Positions 20,726 to 29,045 of a stretch of DNA of 64,000 bases are shown here, piece after piece. This stretch comes from Pseudoduganella albidiflava. Lineage in GTDB: Bacteria > Pseudomonadota > Gammaproteobacteria > Burkholderiales > Burkholderiaceae_D. The translations under genes were made by a program, and so were the position numbers. The stretch lies in the NCBI RefSeq assembly GCF_004322755.1, contig NZ_CP036401.1:1178001-1242000 (forward strand), written 5' to 3'. Numbering within the stretch: the stretch's first letter is position 1; every line of letters begins with the position of its first letter. Below the pieces are notes generated by a model. The model made no database searches. It was not told the DNA's origin and worked only from the letters and a program-made list of their open reading frames with translations.

Positions 20726-21595
20726 ATGAAACGCATCGTCCTGTTTATCGCCACCAACCTCGCCGTGATGTTGGTGTTGTCCATCGTACTGTCGCTGCTC
20801 GGCATCGGCCGGCCCGGCGCTGGCGGGCAACTGGAGATGGGCGGACTGCTGGCGTTCTCGCTGGTGGTCGGTTTTACCGGCTCGATCATCTCCCTGCTGA
20901 TTTCCAAGCCGATGGCGAAGTGGACCACCGGCGCCCGCGTGATCGACGCGCCGCAGAATTCCACCGAGCAGTGGCTGCTGTCCACCGTGCAGGGCCTGGC
21001 CCAGCGCGCCGGCATCGGCATGCCCGAAGTGGCCGTGTATGACGGCGAACCGAACGCCTTCGCCACCGGCGCCTTCAAGAATTCCGCGCTGGTGGCCGTG
21101 TCCACCGGCCTGCTGCAATCGATGAACCGCGAAGAAGTGGAAGCGGTGCTGGGCCACGAGGTGGCGCACATCGCCAACGGCGACATGGTCACGCTGACCC
21201 TGATCCAGGGCGTGGTGAATACCTTCGTGGTGTTCTTCGCCCGTATCGTCGGCTTCTTCGTCGACAAGGTACTGCTGCGCAACGAGGGCGGCCGCGGCAT
21301 CGGCTACATGGCCACCGTGTTTGTCTGCGAAATCGTGTTTGGCCTGCTGGCATCGATCATCGTGGCCTGGTTCTCGCGCAAGCGCGAATTCCGCGCCGAT
21401 GCCGGCTCGGCCCGCCTGCTGGGCAGCACCGCGCCGATGCAGAACGCGCTGGCCCGCCTGGGCGGCATGGAGCCGGGCGGCCTGCCGCAGAACATGGCCG
21501 CTTCCGGTATCTCGGGCGGCGGCGGCTGGTCGGCACTGTTCTCCACCCACCCGCCGTTCGAGGAACGCATCGCGGCATTGCAGGCACTGAGGTAA
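20726..21595 (+). CDS. htpX: Membrane zinc metalloprotease HtpX
   Basis: HtpX is an inner-membrane protease that degrades damaged membrane proteins alongside FtsH. The 289-residue protein has two N-terminal membrane segments (about 4-24 and 38-58), the zinc motif HEVAH at residues 144-148, and the third ligand Glu221 in [12 protein letters not shown]. Two further hydrophobic segments flank it (about 160-180 and 195-215). I start at 20726, where a TCCGGAGA box precedes the ATG, rather than at an upstream in-frame ATG. yciO follows within 30 bases. Confidence 0.95.
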   Translation: MKRIVLFIATNLAVMLVLSIVLSLLGIGRPGAGGQLEMGGLLAFSLVVGFTGSIISLLISKPMAKWTTGARVIDAPQNSTEQWLLSTVQGLAQRAGIGMPEVAVYDGEPNAFATGAFKNSALVAVSTGLLQSMNREEVEAVLGHEVAHIANGDMVTLTLIQGVVNTFVVFFARIVGFFVDKVLLRNEGGRGIGYMATVFVCEIVFGLLASIIVAWFSRKREFRADAGSARLLGSTAPMQNALARLGGMEPGGLPQNMAASGISGGGGWSALFSTHPPFEERIAALQALR

Positions 21596-21624
21596 GGTGC
21601 CCGGTCAACCGGAAAAATCGAGGC

Positions 21625-22248
21625 ATGAGCCAATTCTTTGAAATCCACCCTGTCAACCCGCAAGGCCGCCTGATCAAGCAGGCGGCCCAGATCATCCACG
21701 GCGGCGGCGTCGTCGCCGTGCCCACCGACTCGTGCTATGCGCTGGTGTGCCACCTGGACGACAAGGCGGCCGTCGAGCGCCTGCGCCGCATCCGCGGCAT
21801 CGATGAAAAGCACCACCTGGCGCTGCTGTGCCGCGACCTGTCCGAGATCGGCGTGTATGCCCGCGTCGACAACAAGCAGTTCCGGCTGCTGAAGGCGGCC
21901 ACCCCGGGGCCGTTCACGTTCATCCTGGAAGCCACGCGGGAAGTGCCGCGCCGGCTGTCGCACCCGTCGCGCAAGACCATCGGCCTGCGTGTGCCGGAAA
22001 CGCCGATCGTCGAGGCGCTGATGGCCGAGCTGGGCCAGCCGCTGATCTCGTCCACGCTGATCTTGCCGGACGAGACCGAACCACTGAACGATCCCGAAGA
22101 GATCAATGCCCGCATCGGCAAGCAGCTGGACCTGGTCATCGACGGCGGGGCTTGCAGCATGGAGATGACGACCGTCGTCGACCTGACGGGTTCCGAGCCG
22201 GAGCTGGTTCGCCTGGGCCGCGGCGATCCAGCCATGGTGGGCCTGTGA
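21625..22248 (+). CDS. yciO: YciO, Sua5/YciO/YrdC-family protein
   Basis: A 207-residue single-domain protein of the YrdC/Sua5 fold, closest in pattern to E. coli YciO (MSQFFEIHPVNPQGRLIKQA at the start, PTDSCYALVC, CRDLSEIGVYA, KTIGLRVP). YrdC and Sua5 make threonylcarbamoyl-adenylate for tRNA t6A; YciO is a paralogue with weak or uncertain activity in this reaction. The conserved nucleotide-binding residues Lys/Arg around RRIRGIDEKH are present. The gene follows htpX closely and is probably cotranscribed. Confidence 0.93.
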   Translation: MSQFFEIHPVNPQGRLIKQAAQIIHGGGVVAVPTDSCYALVCHLDDKAAVERLRRIRGIDEKHHLALLCRDLSEIGVYARVDNKQFRLLKAATPGPFTFILEATREVPRRLSHPSRKTIGLRVPETPIVEALMAELGQPLISSTLILPDETEPLNDPEEINARIGKQLDLVIDGGACSMEMTTVVDLTGSEPELVRLGRGDPAMVGL

Positions 22249-22364
22249 AAGCCGGCCAATGAAAGCTGCGCCGGCCATCCTCCGCCGGCTTCTTTTCCTT
22301 TCTTTACCTTCCTCCCTCTTTCGACCCGCCAGGGCTGTCATTGCAGTCTGGTAAAATTTTGCCC

Positions 22365-23039
22365 ATGAATGAATTCAGCCAAGCCATCCAGACCATCGCG
22401 GTGTATGCGATCCCCGTGCTGTTCGCGATTTCGCTGCACGAGGCGGCCCATGGCTACGTGGCCCGGTATTTCGGCGACCCGACCGCGCACGAGCAGGGGC
22501 GCCTGTCGGTCAATCCCACCCGGCATATCGATCCCTTCGGCACCATCATCCTGCCGCTGATCCTGTACCTGACGATCCACATGCCGTTCGGCTATGCCAA
22601 GCCGGTACCGGTCGACTACAGCCGCTTGCGCAATCCGAAGAAGCAGATGGGTTTCGTGGCCGCCGCCGGCCCGATGGCCAATTTCGCGATGGGCCTGGCC
22701 TGGATGATCTGGCTGGAGCTGATGACCGGCATGGGCGTGTCCGAACCGTTCCTGGTCAAGATGGCCGTTGCCGGCGTAAATGTGAACGCGATCATGTGCG
22801 TGTTCAACCTGCTGCCGGTGCCGCCGCTCGACGGCGGCCGTATCATGACGGCGCTGCTGCCGAACGAACTGGCGCGGCGCTATGCCCGGATCGAGTTGTA
22901 TACCCCGTGGATCTTCATCGGCTTGCTGGTGGCGATGTATTTCAACCTGCTGACGCCGCTGCTGACGAGCATGGTGGGCATCTTCATCGGTGTGCTGGGC
23001 TTGCTGGTGCTGCCGCTGCAGCTGCTGCTCGGCTTATGA
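22365..23039 (+). CDS. Site-2-protease-type membrane peptidase, M50 family
   Basis: A 224-residue multi-spanning peptidase of the short rhomboid-independent M50B type. The zinc motif HEAAH is at residues 25-29 in the first membrane segment, and the third-ligand region NLLPVPPLDGGRI is near residue 150. Four to five hydrophobic segments are seen. No PDZ domain is present, unlike RseP. Relatives commonly lie near tryptophanyl-tRNA synthetase or sua5-type genes, as with yciO here. I start at 22365 because upstream codons lie over a TAAAAT -10-like sequence. The substrate is unknown. Confidence 0.9.
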   Translation: MNEFSQAIQTIAVYAIPVLFAISLHEAAHGYVARYFGDPTAHEQGRLSVNPTRHIDPFGTIILPLILYLTIHMPFGYAKPVPVDYSRLRNPKKQMGFVAAAGPMANFAMGLAWMIWLELMTGMGVSEPFLVKMAVAGVNVNAIMCVFNLLPVPPLDGGRIMTALLPNELARRYARIELYTPWIFIGLLVAMYFNLLTPLLTSMVGIFIGVLGLLVLPLQLLLGL

Positions 23040-23113
23040 AGCATGGATCGGCCGGTGCGCGGCTGCGCGCGGCCATGGGATCGAGTAATACCTGACTGTG
23101 AGTGAAGGAACAG

Positions 23114-23683
23114 ATGAGCGACGTGGTTTCTCCCTGGGTGCAACGCTTTGCACCATTGATTCCCGGTGGCGAGGTACTCGACCTCGCGTGCGGCAACGGC
23201 CGCCATTCGCGCCACCTTGTCACGCTGGGGCATGCGGTGATTGCCGTCGACCGGCGGCCGGACGCGCTGGCCGCCACGGCCGGGCCCGGCATCGTGACCA
23301 GCGACATCGACCTGGAGGTGGACGATGCGCCGTGGCCATTCGGACCGAACCGGTTTGCCGGCATCGTGGTCACCAATTACCTGCACCGGCCGCTGCTGGC
23401 CGACATGATCGGCAGCCTGGCGCCGAATGGCGTGCTGATCTATGAAACCTTCGCCGACGGCAATGCGGCATTCGGCAAGCCCAGCAATCCCGACTTCCTG
23501 TTGAAGCCGGGCGAATTGCTGGAACTGGCGCGCCAGCAGGGCTTGCGTGTCATCGCTTTCGAGGATGGCATCGTTAATGAGGATGGTCAGCAGGGCAGCG
23601 TCCGGGCCATGGTTCAGCGGGTGTGCGCCGTCAAGGCCGAGTTCCCGCGGGAAGCCGCGCTGCTCGGCCGTATCGGGAGTTGA
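23114..23683 (+). CDS. Class I SAM-dependent methyltransferase
   Basis: A 189-residue methyltransferase with motif [13 protein letters not shown] at residues 21-32 and an acidic residue ending the second strand (VIAVDRR). Conserved later parts are [10 protein letters not shown] and [12 protein letters not shown]. The closest familiar pattern is the tellurite-resistance/TehB-like small methyltransferases, but the substrate is unknown. The ATG at 23114 is preceded by AAGGAA; an upstream GTG overlaps that box and is less likely. It lies between the M50 peptidase and dapA, all on the plus strand. Confidence 0.88.
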   Translation: MSDVVSPWVQRFAPLIPGGEVLDLACGNGRHSRHLVTLGHAVIAVDRRPDALAATAGPGIVTSDIDLEVDDAPWPFGPNRFAGIVVTNYLHRPLLADMIGSLAPNGVLIYETFADGNAAFGKPSNPDFLLKPGELLELARQQGLRVIAFEDGIVNEDGQQGSVRAMVQRVCAVKAEFPREAALLGRIGS

Positions 23684-23762
23684 TACCGCCGCGAAATACC
23701 CCACGGGCGCAGGCGATCGTCTACAATCGACGTTTTCAATCTATTTGCAATTGGTTCAATAT

Positions 23763-24650
23763 ATGATTAAGGGCAGCATTGTTGCAATCGTGACGCCGAT
23801 GCACGCGGATGGCAGTCTGGACTATGACAGCCTGAACCGCCTGATCGATTGGCATATTGCCGAAGGTACGGATGGCATCGTCATCGTCGGCACCACGGGT
23901 GAGTCCGCTACCGTGACGGTGGCCGAGCACTGTGCACTGATCAAGGCTTGCGTGGACCGGGTTTCCGGCCGTATTCCCGTGATCGCCGGCAGCGGTGGCA
24001 ACTCGACCGCCGAAGCCATCGTGCTGACCCGTTATGCCAAGGAAGCCGGCGCCGATGCGACCTTGCAAGTAGTGCCTTACTATAACCGGCCGACCCAGGA
24101 AGGCATGTACCAGCACTTCAAGGCGATCGCCGAAGCGGTGGACCTGCCGGTCATCCTGTACAACGTGCCTGGCCGCACCGTGGCGGACATGGCGAACGAC
24201 ACCGTGGTGCGCCTGGCGGCCATCGAGAACATCATCGGCATCAAGGATGCCACCGGCAATATCGGCCGGGGCCTGGACCTGCTGCGCCTGCTGCGCGCGG
24301 TGCCGAAGGAATTCGCCGTGTATTCCGGCGACGATCCGACCGCGATGGCGCTGATGCTGGCTGGCGGCAAGGGCAATATTTCCGTGACCGCCAACGTGGC
24401 GCCGCGTGCCATGGCCGAGATGTGCGCCGCGGCCATGACGGGCGATATCGCCCGCGCCATCGAGATCAACGACAAGGTTTTCCCCCTGCACCAGAAACTG
24501 TTCGTCGAGCCGAACCCGGTGCCCGCCAAGTGGGCATTGGCGGAAATGGGCAAGATGCAAGCCGGCATCCGCCTGCCGCTGGTTCCGCTCGCCTCCGAAT
24601 TCCACCAGACGGTACGTACCGCCCTGGTCGAAGCCGGCGTGCTGGCGTAA
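23763..24650 (+). CDS. dapA: 4-hydroxy-tetrahydrodipicolinate synthase
   Basis: DapA condenses pyruvate with aspartate semialdehyde, the first committed step to diaminopimelate and lysine. The 295-residue enzyme keeps the catalytic set at the same numbers as E. coli: Thr44, Tyr107, Tyr133, Arg138 and the Schiff-base Lys161 in IGIKDATGN. The ATG at 23763 begins [13 protein letters not shown] as expected; the open frame upstream overlaps the methyltransferase and is not part of it. A TACAAT hexamer about 30 bases upstream is a plausible -10. bamC follows, the usual order in betaproteobacteria. Confidence 0.98.
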   Translation: MIKGSIVAIVTPMHADGSLDYDSLNRLIDWHIAEGTDGIVIVGTTGESATVTVAEHCALIKACVDRVSGRIPVIAGSGGNSTAEAIVLTRYAKEAGADATLQVVPYYNRPTQEGMYQHFKAIAEAVDLPVILYNVPGRTVADMANDTVVRLAAIENIIGIKDATGNIGRGLDLLRLLRAVPKEFAVYSGDDPTAMALMLAGGKGNISVTANVAPRAMAEMCAAAMTGDIARAIEINDKVFPLHQKLFVEPNPVPAKWALAEMGKMQAGIRLPLVPLASEFHQTVRTALVEAGVLA

Positions 24651-24731
24651 TTCCGGAGTGTGGCGGCCCGGTTCCGGCGCCGCCGCGACGATCACCCAGC
24701 TGGTTCCTTCAGCTTTTATCTCTGTCACCAC

Positions 24732-25907
24732 ATGATCAAGAAAGCTTCCCTTACTCCGCAAAGCGGCCTCGCGCTTGGCGTCCTGATGCTGAGCCTGACT
24801 GGCTGCGGCATGGTTGAATCCGTGGTCGGCAAGACCACGGTAGACTACAAGTCGGCCAAGAAAGCCAGCACGCTGGACGTACCGCCGGACCTCACCCAGT
24901 TGCAGAGGGATAATCGCTACGCGCTGCCGGACAGCGGCAGCGGTGTCGCCACCGCTTCCGGCTACGCGGCGCAGCGCGCCAGCATGGCGGGCGGCGGCGG
25001 AACGCTGGCCGCGCCGGCAGCGGCCGCCGGCGGCAATGAAGTGGCCAGCGCCGGCAACGACAAGGTGCGCGTGGAGCGGGCCGGCAACCAGCGCTGGCTG
25101 GTCGTCAAGGCTTCTCCCGACGTACTGTGGCCGCAGCTGAAGTCGTTCTGGGAAGACGCCGGCTTCACGATGTCGCTCGACGACGCCACCGCCGGCGTGA
25201 TGGAAACCGAGTGGAACGAGAACCGCGCGAAGATCCCGCAGGACATCATCCGCCGCACCATCGGCAAGGTGTTCGATTCGGCCTATTCCACCGGCGAGCG
25301 CGACAAGTACCGCACGCGTGTCGAGCGCAATGCCGATGGCACCACCGAGATCTACATCAGCCACCGCGGCGCGGCGGAAATCGCCCAGGGGCCGGAAAAG
25401 GAAATCGTGACGTGGACGCCGCGGCCTTCCGATCCGAACCTGGAAGCGGTATTCCTGGCGCGCCTGCTGACCAAGCTGGGCGGCACCGAAGCCACGGCGG
25501 CCCGCACCGCCGTCGACAACGCGATCGTGCAACCGCTGCATGCCTTCCTGAAAGGCGAGGGCGCCAACCGCCACGTGGAAACGGACGAAGGCTTCGACCG
25601 CTCGTGGCGCCGCGTCGGCCTGGCGCTGGACCGCGCCGGCTTTACCGTGGAAGACCGCGACCGCGTGCAGGGCATCTACTACGTGCGCTACGTGGCCGAC
25701 CAGGTCGAGAAGCCCGGTTTCCTGAAGCGCCTGTTCACGTGGGGCTCGTCGGACGCCGACAAGGAAGCGCAACGCTACCGCATCATCGTCAAGGCTGCGC
25801 CGACCGGCAACACCAGCCAGGTCAGCGTGCAGAACAACAAAGGCGAGGCGGATACGTCGCCGACCGCGGAAAAGATCCTGACGCTGCTGCAGGACGAACT
25901 GAAATAA
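24732..25907 (+). CDS. bamC: Outer membrane assembly lipoprotein BamC
   Basis: BamC (NlpB) is a lipoprotein of the beta-barrel assembly machine in the outer membrane. The 391-residue product has a lipoprotein signal with lipobox LTGC ending at Cys25. An unstructured N-terminal part follows (YKSAKKASTLDVPPDLTQLQ, the region that contacts BamD in other species). Two helix-grip domains cover about residues 110-230 and 260-390. The first in-frame ATG at 24660 would add a non-family N terminus, so 24732 is chosen. A clean terminator follows the stop. Confidence 0.95.
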   Translation: MIKKASLTPQSGLALGVLMLSLTGCGMVESVVGKTTVDYKSAKKASTLDVPPDLTQLQRDNRYALPDSGSGVATASGYAAQRASMAGGGGTLAAPAAAAGGNEVASAGNDKVRVERAGNQRWLVVKASPDVLWPQLKSFWEDAGFTMSLDDATAGVMETEWNENRAKIPQDIIRRTIGKVFDSAYSTGERDKYRTRVERNADGTTEIYISHRGAAEIAQGPEKEIVTWTPRPSDPNLEAVFLARLLTKLGGTEATAARTAVDNAIVQPLHAFLKGEGANRHVETDEGFDRSWRRVGLALDRAGFTVEDRDRVQGIYYVRYVADQVEKPGFLKRLFTWGSSDADKEAQRYRIIVKAAPTGNTSQVSVQNNKGEADTSPTAEKILTLLQDELK

Positions 25908-25927
25908 CCGGCGTTCACGCCACCGAG

Positions 25928-25953
25928 AACCGGCCCACGAGGCCGGTTTTTTT
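25928..25953 (+). terminator. Intrinsic terminator after bamC
   Basis: A perfect 8-bp stem AACCGGCC/GGCCGGTT with loop CACGA and seven T residues. It ends at the stop codon of the convergent LysR-type gene. Confidence 0.88.
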
Positions 25954-26863
25954 ATGGGGCGCCGGCCGCCAGCCACGCCTGGAAGTGCTCGGCGAAGGCC
26001 CTCACTCTGCGCGAGACATGCCGCCCGGGCGGGAATACGGCGAACGTGCCGCCGGAGGGCAGGGTCCACCCGGGCAGCAGCCGTACCAGGGCGCCGCTGG
26101 CCAGATCGCGCCGCACGCTGTACTCGTCCAGGATCGACACGCCGGCCCCATCCAGGACCAGCGCGCGCAGGGCGCCGGCGGAATCGGTGCGGATGCGCGC
26201 CCGCATCTGCACCGTCTCGCTCGCGCCGCCAGGGCCGGCGAAGGTCCATTTCAGCGGTGCGGGCAGGCGCGTCAAGGCAATCCAGTCCAGCGCGGCCAGC
26301 TCCTGCGGCGTGCGCGGCGTGCCGGCCCGCGCCAGGTAGGAGGGCGCCGCCACCGCATATTGCCCGAAGTCGGCCAGCTTGACGGCCCGCAGCGTCGAGT
26401 CGCGCAGCCAGCCCATCCGGATCGCGATGTCGATCCCTTCCCCCACCAGGTCGGCGATCCGGTCGCCCGTCTGCAACTCGATCGCCAGCGCCGGATGCAG
26501 GGCGGCGAAGCGCGCCAGCGCCGGGGCGACGAAATGGGCGCCGAAGTCGGTCGGCGCCGTCACGCGCAGGCTGCCCGTCAGCGTGGCGGCGGCGGCGTGG
26601 ACTTCGTCGACCGCGGAACGCAATTGCCGCAGCAGCGGGGCGCACTCTTCATGCAGGGCCTGGCCGGCGACGGTGGGCACCACGCGGCGGGTGGTGCGTG
26701 TCAGCAGCGCGGTGCCGAGCCGCGCTTCCAGCCGGGCCACCTCCAGGCTCACCTTGGCCGGCGCGACGCCGAGCCGCAGCGCGGCCTTTGAAAAGCCGCC
26801 CGTTTCCACCACGGCGGCAAACACGACCAGGTCGTTGAGGTCCACATGTCCAGGGATGGCCAT
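25952..26863 (-). CDS. LysR-family transcriptional regulator
   Basis: A 303-residue LysR-type regulator. The winged helix-turn-helix occupies about residues 8-65 (LNDLVVFAAVVETGGFSKAA, then APAKVSLEVARLEARLG). A linker helix and a periplasmic-binding-protein-like effector domain follow. It is divergent from the NAD(P)-binding protein gene at 26968 with a 104-base shared gap, the classic layout for a LysR regulator and its target. A candidate inverted repeat (AATTC and GAATT, nine bases apart) lies in that gap at 26877-26895. The effector is unknown. Confidence 0.93.
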   Translation of the reverse strand: MAIPGHVDLNDLVVFAAVVETGGFSKAALRLGVAPAKVSLEVARLEARLGTALLTRTTRRVVPTVAGQALHEECAPLLRQLRSAVDEVHAAAATLTGSLRVTAPTDFGAHFVAPALARFAALHPALAIELQTGDRIADLVGEGIDIAIRMGWLRDSTLRAVKLADFGQYAVAAPSYLARAGTPRTPQELAALDWIALTRLPAPLKWTFAGPGGASETVQMRARIRTDSAGALRALVLDGAGVSILDEYSVRRDLASGALVRLLPGWTLPSGGTFAVFPPGRHVSRRVRAFAEHFQAWLAAGAP

Positions 26864-26967
26864 TGCATTATTTAGAATTCCTGATGAATGAATTATGACC
26901 TTATGGATTTATCAGGGCAATGCCGAAGCGCATGATGGCGCTGTACCCATCAACTGAAAGGAATCCC

Positions 26968-27606
26968 ATGAACATCGCACTGATCGGCGCCACCGGCTAT
27001 GTCGGCTCGGCATTGCTGGCCGAAGCCGCGAGCCGTGGCCACGACGTGAAAGCCATCGTCTCGCGACCGGCGAACGTACCTGAGCGCCCGGGCGTGCATG
27101 CCGTGCGCGTGGATGTGCACGACCGCGACGCATTGGCGGCGCAACTGGCGGGCCTCGATGCCGTGGTCAGCGCCTTCAGCGGCCACGCCCAGCAGGACGT
27201 GCAGGGTTATTACGTGCGGGGCATCGAGGCGATCATCGCGGCAACCAGGGCGGCACGGGTGCCGCGCTTGCTGGTGGTCGGCGGCGCTGGCAGCCTGGAA
27301 GTGGCGCCCGGCCTGCAACTGGTCGATACCCCGGCATTCCCGGCGCAGTGGAAGGCCACCGCGGAAGGGGCACGCGAGGCGCTGCGCCTGCTGCGCGCGG
27401 AGGAAGCGCTGGACTGGACGATGCTGAGCCCGGCGGCACACCTCGAGCCGGGCAGCCGTACCGGTGTCTTCCGCCTGGGAGCGGACCAGCTGTTGACGGA
27501 TGCTTCCGGAAACAGCCGCATCTCGCTGGAAGACTACGCGGTGGCGATGATCGACGAGCTGGAGCAGCCGGCCCACTCGCGGCGGCGTTTTTCGGTGGCG
27601 TATTGA
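26968..27606 (+). CDS. NAD(P)H-binding protein, NmrA/YwnB-like SDR
   Basis: A 212-residue atypical short-chain dehydrogenase: Rossmann motif GATGYVGSAL at residues 7-16, then RVDVHD and a conserved GGAGSLEVAPG (about 108-118). There is no Tyr-x-x-x-Lys catalytic pair, as in the NmrA/YwnB and BVR-B-like groups, which often bind NAD(P) as redox sensors or reduce small substrates. GAAAGGAA precedes the ATG. It is divergent from a LysR-type gene that probably controls it. Confidence 0.88.
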   Translation: MNIALIGATGYVGSALLAEAASRGHDVKAIVSRPANVPERPGVHAVRVDVHDRDALAAQLAGLDAVVSAFSGHAQQDVQGYYVRGIEAIIAATRAARVPRLLVVGGAGSLEVAPGLQLVDTPAFPAQWKATAEGAREALRLLRAEEALDWTMLSPAAHLEPGSRTGVFRLGADQLLTDASGNSRISLEDYAVAMIDELEQPAHSRRRFSVAY

Positions 27607-27728
27607 CGCGGCTGGCGACGCGGAGACGCTGAAGCGGACGGCTGGGGAGCCGGCCGCCCGGAACGCCGTCTGCCAGGGCCGGACGCGGCTCCGGAACACC
27701 TGGCCACGACAGGATGGTTTCAAACGAC

Positions 27729-27841
27729 GTGGCCAGGAAAAACGTGGCCAGGGAGAACGTGCCCAGGAAAAACATGGCCAGGGAAAACGTGCCCGGGAAA
27801 AAACATGGCCAGGGAAAACGTGCCCAGGAAAAAACATGGCC
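27729..27841. repeat. 15-16-bp tandem repeat (GTGCCCAGGAAAAAC type)
   Basis: About seven units of the form RTGSCCAGGRAAAAC follow each other, alternating GTGCCC and ATGGCC variants so that a two-unit period of about 31 bp is visible. It fills much of the 304-base gap between the NAD(P)-binding gene and the lipoprotein gene. Both strands stay open through it in some frames, which produces false ORFs. Confidence 0.8.
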
Positions 27842-27843
27842 CC

Positions 27844-27872
27844 AAAAACAAAACCGCCCACGAGGGGCGGTT
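27844..27872 (-). terminator. Intrinsic terminator of the small lipoprotein gene
   Basis: On the minus strand AACCGCCC and GGGCGGTT pair perfectly over eight bases around a 5-base loop, followed by TTGTTTTTG. It lies about 40 bases after the lipoprotein stop. Confidence 0.85.
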
Positions 27873-27910
27873 GAGCAGGTTGCCGTCCGGAGACGGCAGC
27901 CGTGAAGCGA

Positions 27911-28195
27911 TTACTTGGCAGCAGCAGCGGCCGAAGCGGCTTCCGAAGCGGCCGAAGCGGCAGCCGAAGCGGCAGCAGCAGCGTCCGAAGCGGCAGCAGC
28001 AGCGTCAGCAGCCGGAGCAGCAGCTGCGTCAGCAGCAGGAGCAGCGGTTGCGTCAGCAGCAGGAGCGGCAGGAGCGGTTGCGTCAGCAGCTGGTGCGGTG
28101 ACTTCAGCAGCAGGAGCAGCAGGCGCTTCTTCTTTCTTCGAGCAAGCAGCCAGGGCAACAGCCAGCAGGGAGGCGATCAGCAGGGACTTTTTCAT
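27911..28195 (-). CDS. Small alanine-rich lipoprotein
   Basis: A 94-residue lipoprotein: signal MKKSLLIASLLAVALAAC with the lipidated cysteine at residue 18. SKKEEAPAAP follows, then an alanine-dominated low-complexity tail with regular Ala-Asp/Ser spacing. The tail has repeats of PAADA and ASDAAAAA type. It has a ribosome binding site (AAGGAA) and its own terminator and promoter-like sequence, which supports expression as a single gene. Similar Ala-rich small lipoproteins are common in Oxalobacteraceae; no function is known. The repetitive tail makes length variation likely. Confidence 0.85.
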   Translation of the reverse strand: MKKSLLIASLLAVALAACSKKEEAPAAPAAEVTAPAADATAPAAPAADATAAPAADAAAAPAADAAAAASDAAAAASAAASAASEAASAAAAAK

Positions 28196-28328
28196 TTGTT
28201 TTCCTTTATTAATACACTAATTGATGACAGTTGCGATGAATAATTACCGGTAATTATCGCTCACTAGGGCGTTTCGTGGTCATTCGGACCATATGGTGCC
28301 CCAGACAACGGAAACTTCCTAACAGAAT

Positions 28329-28355
28329 ATTATAGCGAATTTAAATGAGTCGCAA
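28329..28355 (-). promoter_or_regulatory. Possible promoter of the small lipoprotein gene
   Basis: On the minus strand TATAAT (28334-28329) is preceded by TTGCGA (28355-28350) with a 15-base spacer, shorter than ideal. It stands out in an AT-rich patch about 135 bases before the ATG, implying a long leader. The rest of the 358-base gap (28196-28553) holds nothing else I can name. Confidence 0.4.
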
Positions 28356-28553
28356 TAGCAACACCAGACAGTTTCGCAAGTTTTTCGTACGTACAATATT
28401 GCTACTGAGTCTAGTTTTTGCTGCCTGACCCATACTTACCGGAGGCAAGCAACCAAACAGCCTGCGCAAGAGCGTCGGCAGAGTTGAACCGCAACCCGGA
28501 CGGCACCACGAAGCGCGCGACCTGAACGAGGTTATAAACCCGTTATGAACCCG

Positions 28554-29036
28554 TTACAAACCTGTCACGCCAGCTTGCAGGCCGGGCCGGGTTTCGGCCC
28601 AGATAGACTGATAACGCTCGAGATACGATTGGGTTGACGAGGGCGATTGAAAAATTGCTTCGCCGCGGAAGTGGTCGCTGTGAAAGCGCCGCACCAGGTG
28701 ATGCTCGTCGCCGATGCAAAAGGAGTCGGTGAGGTGCCGGATCGAGGCGTTGGTGAGCCGGCATTCCACCAGATGGCTGTAGTCGTGCAGGATGCGCAGG
28801 AAGCGCGGTGCATCCCGCTCCAGCCGCGCATTACCGTGGGCAACCAGTTGCAGGCGACCGCCATGGCGCAGGAAGGCACGCAGCAGCGCGTCGTTGCCGG
28901 TGCTGCCCAGTTCCCACCAGCCGAAGTCCGGATCGAACATCGCCAGCGAGACACGGGAGCGGGACAGGCAGGCTTCCAGCTGGGCCTGGAACCCGGCGCG
29001 GGTATCGAACACTTCCCTGGGGATCTGCCTGTCCAT
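28554..29036 (-). CDS. Conserved hypothetical protein, phospholipase-D-like shape
   Basis: A 160-residue cytoplasmic protein. The start region (REVFDTRAGFQAQLEACLSRSRVSLAMFDPDFG) and the closing FRGEAIFQSPSSTQSYLERYQSIW look like one half of a phospholipase-D-like fold. No intact HxKxxxxD motif is present, so catalysis is not expected. I believe it matches an uncharacterised family (DUF7931 or similar) but cannot confirm. The stop of the upstream RoxA-like cupin gene is nine bases away, so both are likely one operon. Confidence 0.8.
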   Translation of the reverse strand: MDRQIPREVFDTRAGFQAQLEACLSRSRVSLAMFDPDFGWWELGSTGNDALLRAFLRHGGRLQLVAHGNARLERDAPRFLRILHDYSHLVECRLTNASIRHLTDSFCIGDEHHLVRRFHSDHFRGEAIFQSPSSTQSYLERYQSIWAETRPGLQAGVTGL

Positions 29037-29045
29037 CGCCGGCTC

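Noticed and set aside
23736..26645. Minus-strand open frame of 969 codons over dapA, bamC and the LysR gene
   Set aside because: Shadow of convincing genes; composition is typical of antisense high-GC frames.
27714..28220. Plus-strand frames over the 15-bp repeat and the Ala-rich lipoprotein
   Set aside because: Simple-sequence frames (poly Ala, Ser, Gln). The minus-strand lipoprotein has signal peptide, ribosome binding site and terminator.
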